DNA of 64,000 nt from Hyphomicrobiaceae bacterium (GCA_022844275.1 JALHMB010000006.1:1-64000), one strand, 5' to 3'; positions 15,649 to 24,292 are shown, counted from the stretch's first letter. Numbers and translations are program-made. The notes: generated by a model not told the origin, from the letters alone.

Positions 15649-16511
15649 GCGGCTACACCCTCATATTTGGCCCTGGGGCGGCCCTCTCCGTTGGCGACGC
15701 GGAGATACTTGTCCGTCTCGCAGAGCGAATGCTCGACCTCGCGGAGCTCCAGAGGCGGCACGAAATCCGGCAGGCTCGTCTTCGACAGCTCGAGCAGCTC
15801 GCGCATTTCCTCGAGCGCCTGCGTCTGCGTCAGTGATTTCTTATATGGGCGCCCGTGCAGGCGGTGCAATCCGCGGATCGCACCCGGCCCTGCCACGGCC
15901 CAGGTGTTGATGTCGGGCGCATTGCGCAGATAGCGCGTGTGACGGAGGTCCGTCACGACCTCGTAGGCCATGAAATCACCCCAGCCGCGGAACTGGCGCA
16001 GCCACGTGTGCACTTCCTGCATGGTGGGCTGGCGGCCGTTCGCGAACATGGCGTCGAACTCGTGGCGTGCGTCCCAGAGCGCGCCGACGACGACATGCGC
16101 CGTATATTCCGGCTTCGCCATGCCGGCGAACTCGCCCGAGGGGGCGCTGATCATGTAGGCGCCCGTGTACACTTTTTCGCCACGCGCCTTGCGCGCTTCG
16201 AGCGCGGCGCGGATCGCCTTGGCGTCGTAAGTACGCTCGGGAAACCCGACTTCCTCGAGTGTCTCCGGCCAGTTCACCTGACGCGCGAGACACATGGCAA
16301 TCCAGAGCTGCGGATTGTCGGCATAGGGCTCCCGCCACTTCTCGCGCACCCACACGGTGACCTTGTCGAGCTCGCGGAAGACATTACAGAAGCTGTACGT
16401 CTGCAGGATCTCGTCATTCGTCCAGGGTGCAGGTTCGCCTGCGGCCTTCTTGAGATAAATGCGATGGCGTTCGGTGATCCAATCCCAGAAGGGCTGTGCG
16501 TTCAGAGCCAC
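15645..16511 (-). CDS. 5-hmdU DNA kinase helical domain / alpha-glutamyl-putrescinyl-thymine pyrophosphorylase-like protein
   Basis: A 288-residue protein that matches, from memory, the helical HMUDK/aGPT-PPlase group described in phage thymine-hypermodification systems. The N-terminal signature is visible: FWDWITERHRIYLKK (8-22), WTNDEILQTYSF (31-42), NVFRELDKVT (44-53). A second block has FRGWGDFMAYEVVTDLRHTRYL, and the C-terminus carries EVEHSLCETDKY with GEGRPR. No P-loop is seen, so only the helical partner domain is present. The start is GTG 16511 with a weak Shine-Dalgarno; no better upstream start was found. It is the first gene of a three-gene operon and overlaps the TS-like gene by 4 bp. 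Role inferred: DNA-level processing of 5-hydroxymethyluracil. Confidence 0.68.
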   Translation of the reverse strand: MALNAQPFWDWITERHRIYLKKAAGEPAPWTNDEILQTYSFCNVFRELDKVTVWVREKWREPYADNPQLWIAMCLARQVNWPETLEEVGFPERTYDAKAIRAALEARKARGEKVYTGAYMISAPSGEFAGMAKPEYTAHVVVGALWDARHEFDAMFANGRQPTMQEVHTWLRQFRGWGDFMAYEVVTDLRHTRYLRNAPDINTWAVAGPGAIRGLHRLHGRPYKKSLTQTQALEEMRELLELSKTSLPDFVPPLELREVEHSLCETDKYLRVANGEGRPRAKYEGVAA

Positions 16512-16708
16512 GATGCACTCGCTGTTGAGAGTTGTGGGCGATCACCGCCGACCCCGAACGCAACCATTGGTCAGCGGCAAACAGACTCGCTTGCGTGACC
16601 GTAGGCGGTGCTCAGGGCATTGGCCACATGCCTCGGGAGCTTATGCACCTTTAGCATCGAGCACTTACTGAACGGCCGCACGATAGGCGCCTGATATTGT
16701 GGGCCAAG

Positions 16709-17353
16709 TTACGCATTTGGCGTGTCCGCAGCTTCCTCGGCGAGCTCGCGTACACGCCGCAGGTCGACCAGCGCATTGTCCTTCAACCTCGGGCTGCGCA
16801 GGATGGCGGCCGGATGGTAGGTCGCGATCGTCGGTATGCCCTTGTACTCCAGAACCTGCCCACGCAGCTTCGCCATGGGCTCCTTGCCCGGCAGCAACCA
16901 GCGCGTTGCATGAAGGCCAAGGGCACAGAGAACGCGGGGCTTCAGCACATCGAGCTGCGCGCGGAGGAAGGGTGCGCATGTCACAACTTCCTCGGGGCGC
17001 GGATCTCGGTTTTGCGGCGGCCGGCATTTCACGACATTGCAGATATACAGGTCACTGCGCGCAATTCCCGTCTCGGCGAGCAGGCGATCGAGGAGCTGCC
17101 CCGAGCGGCCGACGAACGGCAGGCCCTGAACGTCCTCGTTCGCTCCGGGCGCTTCGCCGATGAGGACAATACCCGAGCGCGTGCTACCCGAGCCGAACAC
17201 CACTTTCGTGCGCGTCTCGGCCAGAACGCAGGCCGTGCACTGTGCGGCCTGCGCCGCATATGGCGACAAGGCAATTTCGACCGCAGCCACGACATCGTCC
17301 GAACGGAACGCGGCGAATGGGGGCGGCGGTCGCTCTTGCACGTGGCCTGGCAC
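16709..17353 (-). CDS. Family 4 uracil-DNA glycosylase (Fe-S type)
   Basis: A 214-residue UDG that removes uracil from DNA. The four iron-sulfur cysteines are visible at C39, C42 (CTAC), C110 and C126, the spacing of family 4 (UDGa). The catalytic motif A is GEAPG (66-70), and motif B HPAAILRSP (180-188) is the DNA-intercalation loop. The KRRIH insertion of UdgX is absent, so it is an ordinary glycosylase. The start is GTG 17353, 11 bp after recA, so recA and this gene are probably cotranscribed. The next gene downstream on the strand is the hmdU-kinase-like gene after 197 bp. Confidence 0.9.
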   Translation of the reverse strand: MPGHVQERPPPPFAAFRSDDVVAAVEIALSPYAAQAAQCTACVLAETRTKVVFGSGSTRSGIVLIGEAPGANEDVQGLPFVGRSGQLLDRLLAETGIARSDLYICNVVKCRPPQNRDPRPEEVVTCAPFLRAQLDVLKPRVLCALGLHATRWLLPGKEPMAKLRGQVLEYKGIPTIATYHPAAILRSPRLKDNALVDLRRVRELAEEAADTPNA

Positions 17354-17364
17354 GTGTCTCGAGC

Positions 17365-18531
17365 CTAGCGCCGACCCGCGCGCGCACCCTTGCGCGCCGT
17401 CGTATCCTCCGGTTCCGGATCCGGCAGCACACCATCGGCATCCGGCACCTCGGTCAGTCCATCCGGATCGGGATCGTCGCTCGGCTCAGCCTGGAGCATC
17501 TTGTCGACGATCAGCCCTGCGTTCTGACGGATCGCAGCCTCGATCTCGGCAGCGATCTTGGGATTGTCCTTGAGGAACGTCTTGGCGTTCTCACGGCCCT
17601 GGCCGATCCGAGTGCCTTTGAAGGAGATCCAGGCGCCCGACTTCTCAACGATCCCGGCCTTGACGCCGAGGTCGACTAGCTCGCCGGTCTTCGAGATGCC
17701 CTCGCCGTACATGATGTCGAATTCGACCTGCTTGAAGGGCGGCGCGACCTTGTTCTTGACGACCTTGACGCGCGTCTGGTTGCCGACCGGCTCGTCGCGT
17801 TCCTTGATCTGGCCAATACGGCGGATGTCGAGGCGGACGGACGAGTAGAACTTGAGCGCATTGCCACCCGTCGTCGTCTCGGGATTGCCGAACATGATGC
17901 CGATCTTCATGCGGATCTGATTGATGAAGATCACCGTGCAGTGTGACTTGGAGATGGTGCCGGTGAGCTTGCGCAGCGCCTGGCTCATAAGACGCGCTTG
18001 CAAGCCGGGGAGGCTATCCCCCATCTCGCCTTCGAGCTCCGCCTTGGGCGTCAACGCCGCAACCGAGTCGACCACCAGCACGTCGACGGCGCCCGAGCGG
18101 ACCAGCGTGTCGACGATCTCCAGAGCCTGCTCGCCCGAGTCGGGCTGCGAAATAAGCAGATCCTCGACCTTGACGCCGAGCTTCCTCGCATAGACCGGGT
18201 CGACGGCGTGCTCGGCATCGACGAAAGCGCAGATGCCACCCTTCTTCTGGGCTTCCGCCACGCACTGAAGGGCGAGCGTGGTCTTGCCCGAGCTTTCCGG
18301 GCCGAAGATCTCGACCACGCGCCCGCGCGGCAAGCCACCGATCCCGAGCGCGATATCGAGCCCGAGCGATCCGGTCGAGACCGCCTCGACGTCAATGGTC
18401 CGATCATTGGCACCGAGCCGCATGATCGAGCCTTTGCCGAACTGTTTCTCGATGTGCGCAAGCGCTGCATCCAGCGCCTTGTGCTTGTCCATATCGTCCC
18501 CCTCGACGACGCGTAGATGCGCAGCAGCCAT
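17365..18531 (-). CDS. recA: Recombinase RecA
   Basis: A 388-residue RecA, the ATP-dependent strand-exchange protein that also triggers LexA self-cleavage. Walker A is GPESSGKT (77-84). Walker B is the [12 protein letters not shown] strand. The [28 protein letters not shown] stretch covers loop L2. The C-terminal tail is acidic then basic ([16 protein letters not shown]). The start at ATG 18531 fits the alphaproteobacterial N-terminus ([19 protein letters not shown]...); the frame is open for 47 codons upstream, where the SOS box sits, so those codons are not coding. The family-4 UDG follows after 11 bp. Confidence 0.99.
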   Translation of the reverse strand: MAAAHLRVVEGDDMDKHKALDAALAHIEKQFGKGSIMRLGANDRTIDVEAVSTGSLGLDIALGIGGLPRGRVVEIFGPESSGKTTLALQCVAEAQKKGGICAFVDAEHAVDPVYARKLGVKVEDLLISQPDSGEQALEIVDTLVRSGAVDVLVVDSVAALTPKAELEGEMGDSLPGLQARLMSQALRKLTGTISKSHCTVIFINQIRMKIGIMFGNPETTTGGNALKFYSSVRLDIRRIGQIKERDEPVGNQTRVKVVKNKVAPPFKQVEFDIMYGEGISKTGELVDLGVKAGIVEKSGAWISFKGTRIGQGRENAKTFLKDNPKIAAEIEAAIRQNAGLIVDKMLQAEPSDDPDPDGLTEVPDADGVLPDPEPEDTTARKGARAGRR

Positions 18532-18897
18532 GATGCGAGTTTCCTTATTCCATGAGTTGCAGATTCTAGCAATTAACCGTTCATGTACCATTTTTGTTCT
18601 CATCGCACAAGAGGTGCTCAATATCCTGAAAGGAAAAGCGGAACAGTAGAGTGTTCTAGGAATGTTTTGCACCCGCGGTTTCGTTCACCGTAGTGCAGTT
18701 CCGTGCGCTTCGATTCGTCACCAAAGCAACGTGGCCGCAAAACTGACCGAGGGGTTAAGCGCACTTGGAAGATTTGAGACAAATGCGCCGGCTCGCCTTT
18801 GCGGTGATTTCGCCTCTGCAAGGTAAACATGGAGGCCTGAGAACAGTGACTGGGACTCGCGGTTGCACCAGCGGCCGAGCCCGAGAGGTTGTGAGCC
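18532..18897. other. recA upstream region
   Basis: A 366-bp space between recA and the divergent DUF5330 gene. The first 70 bp hold the SOS-box-like site and the recA promoter. The rest is GC-rich and has no recognised gene. Small frames here lack Shine-Dalgarno sequences and family signatures. Confidence 0.5.
18585..18599 (-). promoter_or_regulatory. SOS (LexA) box-like site upstream of recA
   Basis: GTAC-CATTTTT-GTTC matches the alphaproteobacterial LexA site GTTC-N7-GTTC at 7 of 8 defined bases, with exact 7-base spacing. It ends 54 bp before the recA ATG, the usual place for LexA control of recA. The downstream UDG gene would share this control. Confidence 0.68.
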
Positions 18898-19218
18898 ATG
18901 TTTTTGATCCGGATGGCGTTCTGGGTGGGGCTAATCGTGTTTCTGCTCCCCTCGGACAAGGAGCGCCAAGCCCAACTCTACAAGACCGCCACGGAAACCG
19001 TGCACCGTGCCATGACTTTCTGCGACCGCAATGCCGCGCTTTGCGAGCAGGGCGCGAAGCACTGGGCGGTCTTCCGTACGAAGCTGGAATTCGGCACCAA
19101 GCTCGTGTTCGACATGGCGAGCGAGCGCCTGCTCGGCGTTCAGCCCACAGTTCATAAGCCAAGCGAAGATGCCGCGCCTGGGCAGACTCCGCGCGGCAAT
19201 GGACGCGTCGGCGCCTGA
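18898..19218 (+). CDS. DUF5330 family small protein
   Basis: A 106-residue protein with one N-terminal hydrophobic segment (FLIRMAFWVGLIVFLLP) followed by a soluble helical part with two Cys residues (FCDRNAALCEQG, about residues 42-49). The MFLIRMAFWxG opening matches the alphaproteobacterial DUF5330 family. The segment may be an uncleaved anchor or a signal peptide. It is a single gene, convergent with the lipoprotein gene 21 bp downstream. Function unknown. Confidence 0.72.
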   Translation: MFLIRMAFWVGLIVFLLPSDKERQAQLYKTATETVHRAMTFCDRNAALCEQGAKHWAVFRTKLEFGTKLVFDMASERLLGVQPTVHKPSEDAAPGQTPRGNGRVGA

Positions 19219-19239
19219 GCTTGGCGGTAGGCGCCGACC

Positions 19240-19743
19240 TTAGCGCGGCGCCAGCGGGTCGAAGATCGCTTCCCGATCCATGGGCTTTTGTGAGCCCGGC
19301 TCGCCCCACCAGCCATAGGCGTCCGCCGGCTTCCTTGGCGGCGCCCGGAAATCGCCCGCGAGCTGCTTGTTCAGATCGAGGCTGACCTGGCGCGTACGAT
19401 CGGGAGAGCAATACTCCTCCGGATTGGAGATTTGCTTGCTGACGGTCGTGCGCGTGAAGTCATAGGACTGGGTGAGCTTCGCCATCTGCTCCGGCGACGC
19501 TCCGGCTGATGCCTCGTAGGCCAGATAGGAGTCACGCAATTTGTTGGGATTGAAGTTGTAACCGCATTTGCTCGCGCGGACGGAAACCGCAGCAGCATTG
19601 AGTGCGCGCTCGGTGGGCTCGTCGACTGGCGGCTTTTCGGCAGGCGTGCCGAGCAAAGATGCCGTCGTCAGTCCGCCGCCGCCCGAGCAGGCGGAAAGTG
19701 CTCCGGCCAAAAGCACTGCGCCGAACACGCGAATTCGGATCAT
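19240..19743 (-). CDS. Putative lipoprotein
   Basis: A 167-residue predicted lipoprotein. The signal peptide MIRIRVFGAVLLAGALSAC ends in a good lipobox (LSAC, Cys19). The mature part is soluble, with Cys residues in SKCGYNFNP and EEYCSPDR that could pair, and the segment KLRDSYLAYEASAGASPEQMAKL. The start at ATG 19743 has a strong GGGGGAAG Shine-Dalgarno. The 20-codon extension upstream lacks one. I do not recognise a named family. It is convergent with DUF5330 and separate from the ABC gene. Confidence 0.8.
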   Translation of the reverse strand: MIRIRVFGAVLLAGALSACSGGGGLTTASLLGTPAEKPPVDEPTERALNAAAVSVRASKCGYNFNPNKLRDSYLAYEASAGASPEQMAKLTQSYDFTRTTVSKQISNPEEYCSPDRTRQVSLDLNKQLAGDFRAPPRKPADAYGWWGEPGSQKPMDREAIFDPLAPR

Positions 19744-20010
19744 GGCGTCTTCCCCCACGGAATCGTCCCGTGCCTGTTTAGCATGGGCCGCCGATGCAGC
19801 CAAATCGTGGCATGCCTTAAGTGCCGCGGGGTGCTGCGAAGAGGTGCTGTCGCCTCATTCGGTAGCGCAATGCCCGCAGCGGCCACAGCGACTGGGCAGA
19901 GCTTGGGGAAGCGAATTGCTCGGATGAATGCTAGCGCCTCCTTCGAGGCGCAAAGTCAAAAGGCGGGAGGGTTCGGGAGGGTGTACCTCCCGATTGGGGC
20001 CGGGGGCGGT

Positions 20011-20062
20011 CGCGCCGGAGGCGCGCGGCTATCAAGCAGCCCCGTCGCGCCAAAGGCGCGAG
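20011..20062. repeat. GC-rich palindrome pair (copy 1), probable terminator
   Basis: Two adjacent hairpins: CGCGCC-GGA-GGCGCG (20011-20025) and TCGCGCC-AAA-GGCGCGA (20046-20062). They sit just before the 3' end of the ABC transporter gene. The TCGCGCC-GGA-GGCGCGA unit with a similar G-rich left flank recurs at 41901-41917, so this is a dispersed repeat as well as a probable transcript end. Confidence 0.6.
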
Positions 20063-20065
20063 CGA

Positions 20066-21907
20066 TTACTCCGCCGCCTCCTTGGCGAGGAATCCGCCGG
20101 ACTGGCGCGCCCAGAGCTCGGCATAGAGCCCGCCACGCTCGAGCAGCGTCTGATGCGGCCCCTCCTCGACGATCCGCCCCTCGTCCATGATCACGAGCCG
20201 GTCCATGGCCGCGATAGTCGAGAGGCGATGCGCGATGGCGATCACCGTTTTGCCCTGCATGAGGTTGTTGAGCTGCTCCTGGATGGCGGCCTCGACCTCG
20301 CTGTCGAGCGCGCTCGTCGCCTCGTCGAGGATCAGGATCGGTGCGTTCTTCAGCAGCACGCGCGCGATCGCAACCCGCTGGCGCTGGCCGCCGGAGAGCT
20401 TCACGCCCCGCTCGCCCACGTGCGCATCGTACCCCGCCCGCTCGCGCAGATCCCTGAGCTGCGGAATGAATTCATGCGCCGCCGCCATGCGCGCGGCCAC
20501 GATCGCCGCGTCGCGGCCGGCATCGGGCCGCCCGTAGAGAATGTTGTCGAGCACCGAGCGGTGCAGGAGCGATGTATCCTGCGTCACCATGCCGATGTTG
20601 GCGCGCAGACTGTCCTGCGTGACATGTGCGATGTCCTGGCCATCGATGAGAATGCGTCCGCGCTCCAGGTCGTAGAAGCGCAGCAGCAGATTGACGAGCG
20701 TCGACTTGCCCGCGCCCGACCGGCCGACAAGTCCGACTTTTTCACCCGGCGCGACGGTGAGCGACAGATCGTCGATGATCCCAGACTTCCTGCCATAGTG
20801 GAAACGGATGTGATCGAAGCGGATCTCACCACGCTTGACGACGAGAGGCTTCGCATCCGGCGCATCGACGACCTCCTGATCCCGCGAGATCGTCTCCATG
20901 CCTTCCTGCACGACGCCGATGTTCTCGAAGATGCCGGCAACAGTGAACAGCACCCAGCCCGACATGGCGACGATGCGGATCACCAGCCCCGTCACGACGG
21001 CGATATCACCGATCGTGACCAGGCCAAGGCTCCACAGCCATATCGCGAGCCCACTGGCACCGACGATGAGAAAGCCGTTCAGCGTGTAGAGCGTGAACTC
21101 CATGCTGGTCAGCAGGCGCAGCGACGCCTGCCACTTCGACATCTGCTCGTCGATCGCGGCTTTGGCGTAGGAATCCTCGCGGTCGGCGTGGGCGAACAGC
21201 TTGACCGTCAGGATGTTTGTGTAGCTGTCGACGATGCGGCCGGTGAGCATCGAGCGCGCTTCGGCCGCTGCCGTCGATCGCTCACGGATCTTCGGCACGA
21301 AGTAGACCATCGCCAAGATGTACGCCGCGAGCCACACGAACAGCGGCACCAGCAGCCATACGTCGGCGCTCGCGAACAGTATGACCGCACCGACCCACTG
21401 GATGCCGGCGAACCAGATTGCGTCGATGACCTGAACCACCGACTCGCGCAGCGCCGGCGCGGTCTGCATGATCTTGTTGGCGACGCGGCCGGCAAAGTCA
21501 TTCTGGTAGAACGACAGGCTCTGGCGCAGCACATAGCGATGTGTCAGCCAGCGTACGCGCGTCGTCACCGGCCCTGCGATCACCTGGTTTTTGATCAGGT
21601 CGTGCAGCGTCGAGACGAGCGGCCGCGCGATCAGCGCGACGAATGCCATGAACAACAGCCAGGACGCGTGATCAGACAGGAACGTCTCGGGCGATCCCGA
21701 CGTCCGCATCAGATCGACGATGCTGCCGATGAAGGCCATCAGCGACACCTCGATCACCGAGCCGATGAACCCGACGACGAGCAGAACGATGAACACTGGC
21801 CACACCGGCCGGATGAAATAGAGATAGAATGCCGCAAGCGTCACCGGCGGGCGCTCAGGCGCTCGCTCAGGATAGGGATCGATGCGGGTCTCGAACCAGC
21901 GGTACAT
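20066..21907 (-). CDS. ABC transporter, fused permease and ATPase (exporter half-transporter)
   Basis: A 613-residue half-transporter of the ABCB/MsbA type. An N-terminal cytosolic part is followed by six predicted membrane helices (about residues 30-330), with the coupling region DFAGRVANKIMQ. The nucleotide-binding domain carries Walker A GRSGAGKST (about 394-402), signature LSGGQRQR, Walker B ILILDEATSALD and the switch His in IAHRL. It would work as a homodimer or heterodimer; no partner gene is adjacent. It is divergent from hemF. The substrate (lipid, peptide or drug) cannot be told from sequence. Confidence 0.92.
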   Translation of the reverse strand: MYRWFETRIDPYPERAPERPPVTLAAFYLYFIRPVWPVFIVLLVVGFIGSVIEVSLMAFIGSIVDLMRTSGSPETFLSDHASWLLFMAFVALIARPLVSTLHDLIKNQVIAGPVTTRVRWLTHRYVLRQSLSFYQNDFAGRVANKIMQTAPALRESVVQVIDAIWFAGIQWVGAVILFASADVWLLVPLFVWLAAYILAMVYFVPKIRERSTAAAEARSMLTGRIVDSYTNILTVKLFAHADREDSYAKAAIDEQMSKWQASLRLLTSMEFTLYTLNGFLIVGASGLAIWLWSLGLVTIGDIAVVTGLVIRIVAMSGWVLFTVAGIFENIGVVQEGMETISRDQEVVDAPDAKPLVVKRGEIRFDHIRFHYGRKSGIIDDLSLTVAPGEKVGLVGRSGAGKSTLVNLLLRFYDLERGRILIDGQDIAHVTQDSLRANIGMVTQDTSLLHRSVLDNILYGRPDAGRDAAIVAARMAAAHEFIPQLRDLRERAGYDAHVGERGVKLSGGQRQRVAIARVLLKNAPILILDEATSALDSEVEAAIQEQLNNLMQGKTVIAIAHRLSTIAAMDRLVIMDEGRIVEEGPHQTLLERGGLYAELWARQSGGFLAKEAAE

Positions 21908-22220
21908 GACCAGAGCTCTTGGTTACTGCGTGCCATGGGCCGGGCGCGATCATGCTCGGCTACTTGCCGGCAACGCCGCGCTTACGGACAGAATTTCTCA
22001 CGCCCCTGCACATTCCCGACTTGTCGGGGATTGATTCCGGTCAATGTGACGACCAGCTCCCTTGACGTATCAAAGATAGGGCTGAGAATGCCCCTATACC
22101 AAGGGATCGGCTGCGGCGCGGGCGGGGCTCTCTACGTGCCAGTCGTGACGATATCATGTCCAGATATGAAACGCCGTCTGGCCGGCCGGAGGAAACGGCG
22201 TTCGCGCCATAACTCAGCGA
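21908..22220. other. hemF / ABC exporter intergenic region
   Basis: A 313-bp divergent promoter region. It contains the FNR/FixK-like site at 22031-22044 and, at 22062, a TTGACG hexamer inside the shorter palindrome TTGACGTATCAA. The hexamer could be a -35 element, but the matching -10 (near 22085) is poor. No gene was recognised. Confidence 0.5.
22031..22044 (+). promoter_or_regulatory. FNR/FixK-like box upstream of hemF
   Basis: TTGAT-TCCG-GTCAA matches the FNR/FixK consensus TTGAT-N4-ATCAA with one mismatch and exact spacing. It lies about 190 bp upstream of hemF, far for a simple activator site at -41.5 unless the 5' UTR is long. Oxygen control of haem synthesis makes it sensible. Confidence 0.42.
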
Positions 22221-23132
22221 GTGAATAGCATGGCGCCTGATGAATTGCAGCATCGCAAAGCCACAGCGCGCGCTTGGTTCGAGCAGCTTAGGGACGAAAT
22301 CTGCGCCACATTTGAACAAGTCGAGGATGAACTACCAGCCAGCGTGCAGTTTGCGGACCGGCCAGCCGGCCGCTTCGCGCGCCAGCAGTGGCGGCGCACG
22401 GACCATGCCGGGGGCGACGGCGGCGGCGGGCTGATGAGCCTGATGCGTGGCCGGGTTTTCGAGAAGGTCGGTGTGCACACGTCGACCGTCCACGGCGAGT
22501 TTGCGCCCGAGTTCCGGAGCCAGATCCCCGGCGCCACCGAGGACCCTCATTTCTGGGCTTCCGGCATTTCGCTGATCGCGCACCTTCAGAACCCGCATGT
22601 GCCGGCCGTGCACATGAACACGCGCTTCGTCGTGACCTCGAAATGGTGGTTCGGCGGCGGCTCTGACCTCACGCCTGTCCTCGGCACGCGCCGCACGCAG
22701 GGGGATCCGGACACGCGCGCTTTCCATGCGGCCATGCAGGAAGCCTGCGCACCGCACCCGATCGTGGACTATGCCCGCCTCAAGGCGTGGTGTGACGAAT
22801 ACTTCTACCTGCCGCACCGCAAGGAGCCACGAGGCGTCGGCGGCATCTTCTACGACTACCTGACACCCGACGATGCCGTCGGCGGGTGGGATGCCGCATT
22901 CGCTTTCACACAGAGTGTCGGCCGCGCCTTCAAGGCCATCTATCCGGAGCTCGTGCGCAGCAACTTCGCCAAGTCGTGGAGCGACGCCGAGCGTGACGAG
23001 CAACTCGTGCGGCGTGGTCGCTACGTCGAGTTCAACCTGCTCCACGATCGCGGTACGGTGTTCGGGCTCAAGACCGGCGGCAACGTGGATTCGATCCTCT
23101 CGTCGATGCCGCCCGTGGTGAAGTGGCCCTGA
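22221..23132 (+). CDS. hemF: Oxygen-dependent coproporphyrinogen III oxidase
   Basis: A 303-residue HemF, which converts coproporphyrinogen III to protoporphyrinogen IX with O2 in haem synthesis. Family stretches are clear: [61 protein letters not shown], the [16 protein letters not shown] region, [14 protein letters not shown] and the C-terminal [13 protein letters not shown]. The start is uncertain between GTG 22221 and ATG 22230; neither has a strong Shine-Dalgarno. A palindromic repeat acting as a bidirectional terminator separates it from hslO. Cytosolic homodimer in the family. Confidence 0.97.
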   Translation: MNSMAPDELQHRKATARAWFEQLRDEICATFEQVEDELPASVQFADRPAGRFARQQWRRTDHAGGDGGGGLMSLMRGRVFEKVGVHTSTVHGEFAPEFRSQIPGATEDPHFWASGISLIAHLQNPHVPAVHMNTRFVVTSKWWFGGGSDLTPVLGTRRTQGDPDTRAFHAAMQEACAPHPIVDYARLKAWCDEYFYLPHRKEPRGVGGIFYDYLTPDDAVGGWDAAFAFTQSVGRAFKAIYPELVRSNFAKSWSDAERDEQLVRRGRYVEFNLLHDRGTVFGLKTGGNVDSILSSMPPVVKWP

Positions 23133-23169
23133 ACTGAGAACCGCTGTACTCGCGACGGGCACTATATGT

Positions 23170-23286
23170 CCCTTCTCCCGTGCTTACGGGGAGAAGGTCA
23201 GGATGAGGGGCGGCGGCACACGCTCACGTCGAACAAGCTTCCGCCCCTCACCCTAACCCTCTCCCCGCGAAAAGCGGGGAGAGGGG
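23170..23286. repeat. Palindromic intergenic repeat element between convergent genes
   Basis: A compound palindrome of about 117 bp. The left half (23170-23212) includes a hairpin CCTTCTCCC...GGGGAGAAGG. The right half (23241-23286) ends in a 12-bp stem CCCTCTCCCCGC-GAAAA-GCGGGGAGAGGG. The two halves are an inverted copy of each other with a few mismatches (GGTCAGGATGAGGGGCGG against CCGCCCCTCACCCTAACC). This form is familiar from rhizobial intergenic elements. A half-size copy is at 38627-38657. The right stem followed by TTTT probably ends both hemF and hslO transcripts. Confidence 0.72.
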
Positions 23287-23296
23287 ATTTTCCTCA

Positions 23297-24292
23297 TCAC
23301 CCGATCGCGTCATCCCGCTCGAAGCGGTAGCTTTTCGAGCAAAACTCGCACTTCACCGTGATCGCGCCATCGGCTTCGCGCAGCGTCTCGCGCTCGGCTT
23401 CGGGAAAACCGTCCAGAAATGCGCCAATGCGATCGCGTGAGCAGCGGCACTTGGCTTCGAGCGGCACTATGGGCGCAACACGCACGCCCTCCTCGTGGAA
23501 CAAGCGCAGCAACAGGCGCTCCGATGCCAGCAGCGGATCGATCAATTCGTGATCCTCGACCGTTGCGGCAAGAATCTCGACGCGATTCCAATCGTCGTCG
23601 TGCTCGCCTTCGAGACTTGCGTCGCGCTCCTCGCCGGACATCGTCGGCTTGACTTCGTTCTCGCCGCCGGCTGCCGGTACGTGCTGGACGATGAGCCCGC
23701 CCGCCCGCCAATGCCAGCGCGAGGGCGTATCGCCGCTACGGCCAATGAAGTGCCGCACCGCCGTCAGCCGGATGAATGTCGGAAGCTGCTCCGATTGGCG
23801 AAAATACGTGATCGCCGCCTCAGCGAGGCTACTGCCGTCGAGCGGCACGACGCCCTGATGGCTCTCCTGCTCGCCGCCCGGATCGATCGTCATAGCGAGC
23901 CGACCATGACCGAGCAGCGTGCCATCGCTGAGCTCACCCGACTTCTGCAAGGCCTCCAGGCGCTCGCGGTCGTAGCTCGCATAGCCACGAAGCTTGCCAG
24001 GAACCTCGTACTGCACGACGAGAAAGCCCAGCGGACCATCCGTCTTGGTCTGCAGAATGAGGCGTCCACCCTCCTGCAACTGCTGGCCGAGGAGCGCCGT
24101 CAGCGCGATGGCCTGACCGAGAACAACGCTGATGGGCTCGGGATAGTCGTGCCCCGAAAGGATCTCGTCGATGACGTGACCGAGGCGGACAATGCGGCCA
24201 GCAACGCGCGAGCGTACGGTACCGAACGGCAGTACGACATCATCGCGCACCGGCGGCACGCCGACTTCCGTACGGCCCGCTCTGATCACCAT
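23297..24292 (-). CDS. hslO: Redox-regulated chaperone Hsp33
   Basis: A 331-residue Hsp33 homologue, a holdase activated by oxidation. The C-terminal zinc switch is intact: C282-x-C284 (KCRCSRDR) and C315-x2-C318 (KCEFCSKSY). The N-terminal domain shows VLGQAIALTALLGQQLQEGGRLILQTKTDGPL, and the middle has YFRQSEQLPTFIRL. ATG 24292 follows a GGAAGAAG Shine-Dalgarno and lies 16 bp after argF, so it is the third gene of the argD-argF-hslO transcript, as in several alphaproteobacteria. The frame remains open upstream into argF and is not used. Confidence 0.96.
   Translation of the reverse strand: MVIRAGRTEVGVPPVRDDVVLPFGTVRSRVAGRIVRLGHVIDEILSGHDYPEPISVVLGQAIALTALLGQQLQEGGRLILQTKTDGPLGFLVVQYEVPGKLRGYASYDRERLEALQKSGELSDGTLLGHGRLAMTIDPGGEQESHQGVVPLDGSSLAEAAITYFRQSEQLPTFIRLTAVRHFIGRSGDTPSRWHWRAGGLIVQHVPAAGGENEVKPTMSGEERDASLEGEHDDDWNRVEILAATVEDHELIDPLLASERLLLRLFHEEGVRVAPIVPLEAKCRCSRDRIGAFLDGFPEAERETLREADGAITVKCEFCSKSYRFERDDAIG

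Noticed and set aside
14560-15933. A 457-codon plus-strand frame
   Set aside because: Antisense to the TS-like and HMUDK-like genes, both of which have recognisable motifs and coupled starts.
22062-22073. TTGACGTATCAA as an FNR box
   Set aside because: The half-sites are only 12 bp in total; the FNR/FixK site needs TTGAT-N4-ATCAA (14 bp). The better match is at 22031-22044.
19928-22228. A 766-codon open frame on the plus strand
   Set aside because: It is the reverse of the ABC exporter gene plus its flanks. Its translation is Arg/His/Asp-rich without any domain, as expected for the antisense of a GC-rich gene.
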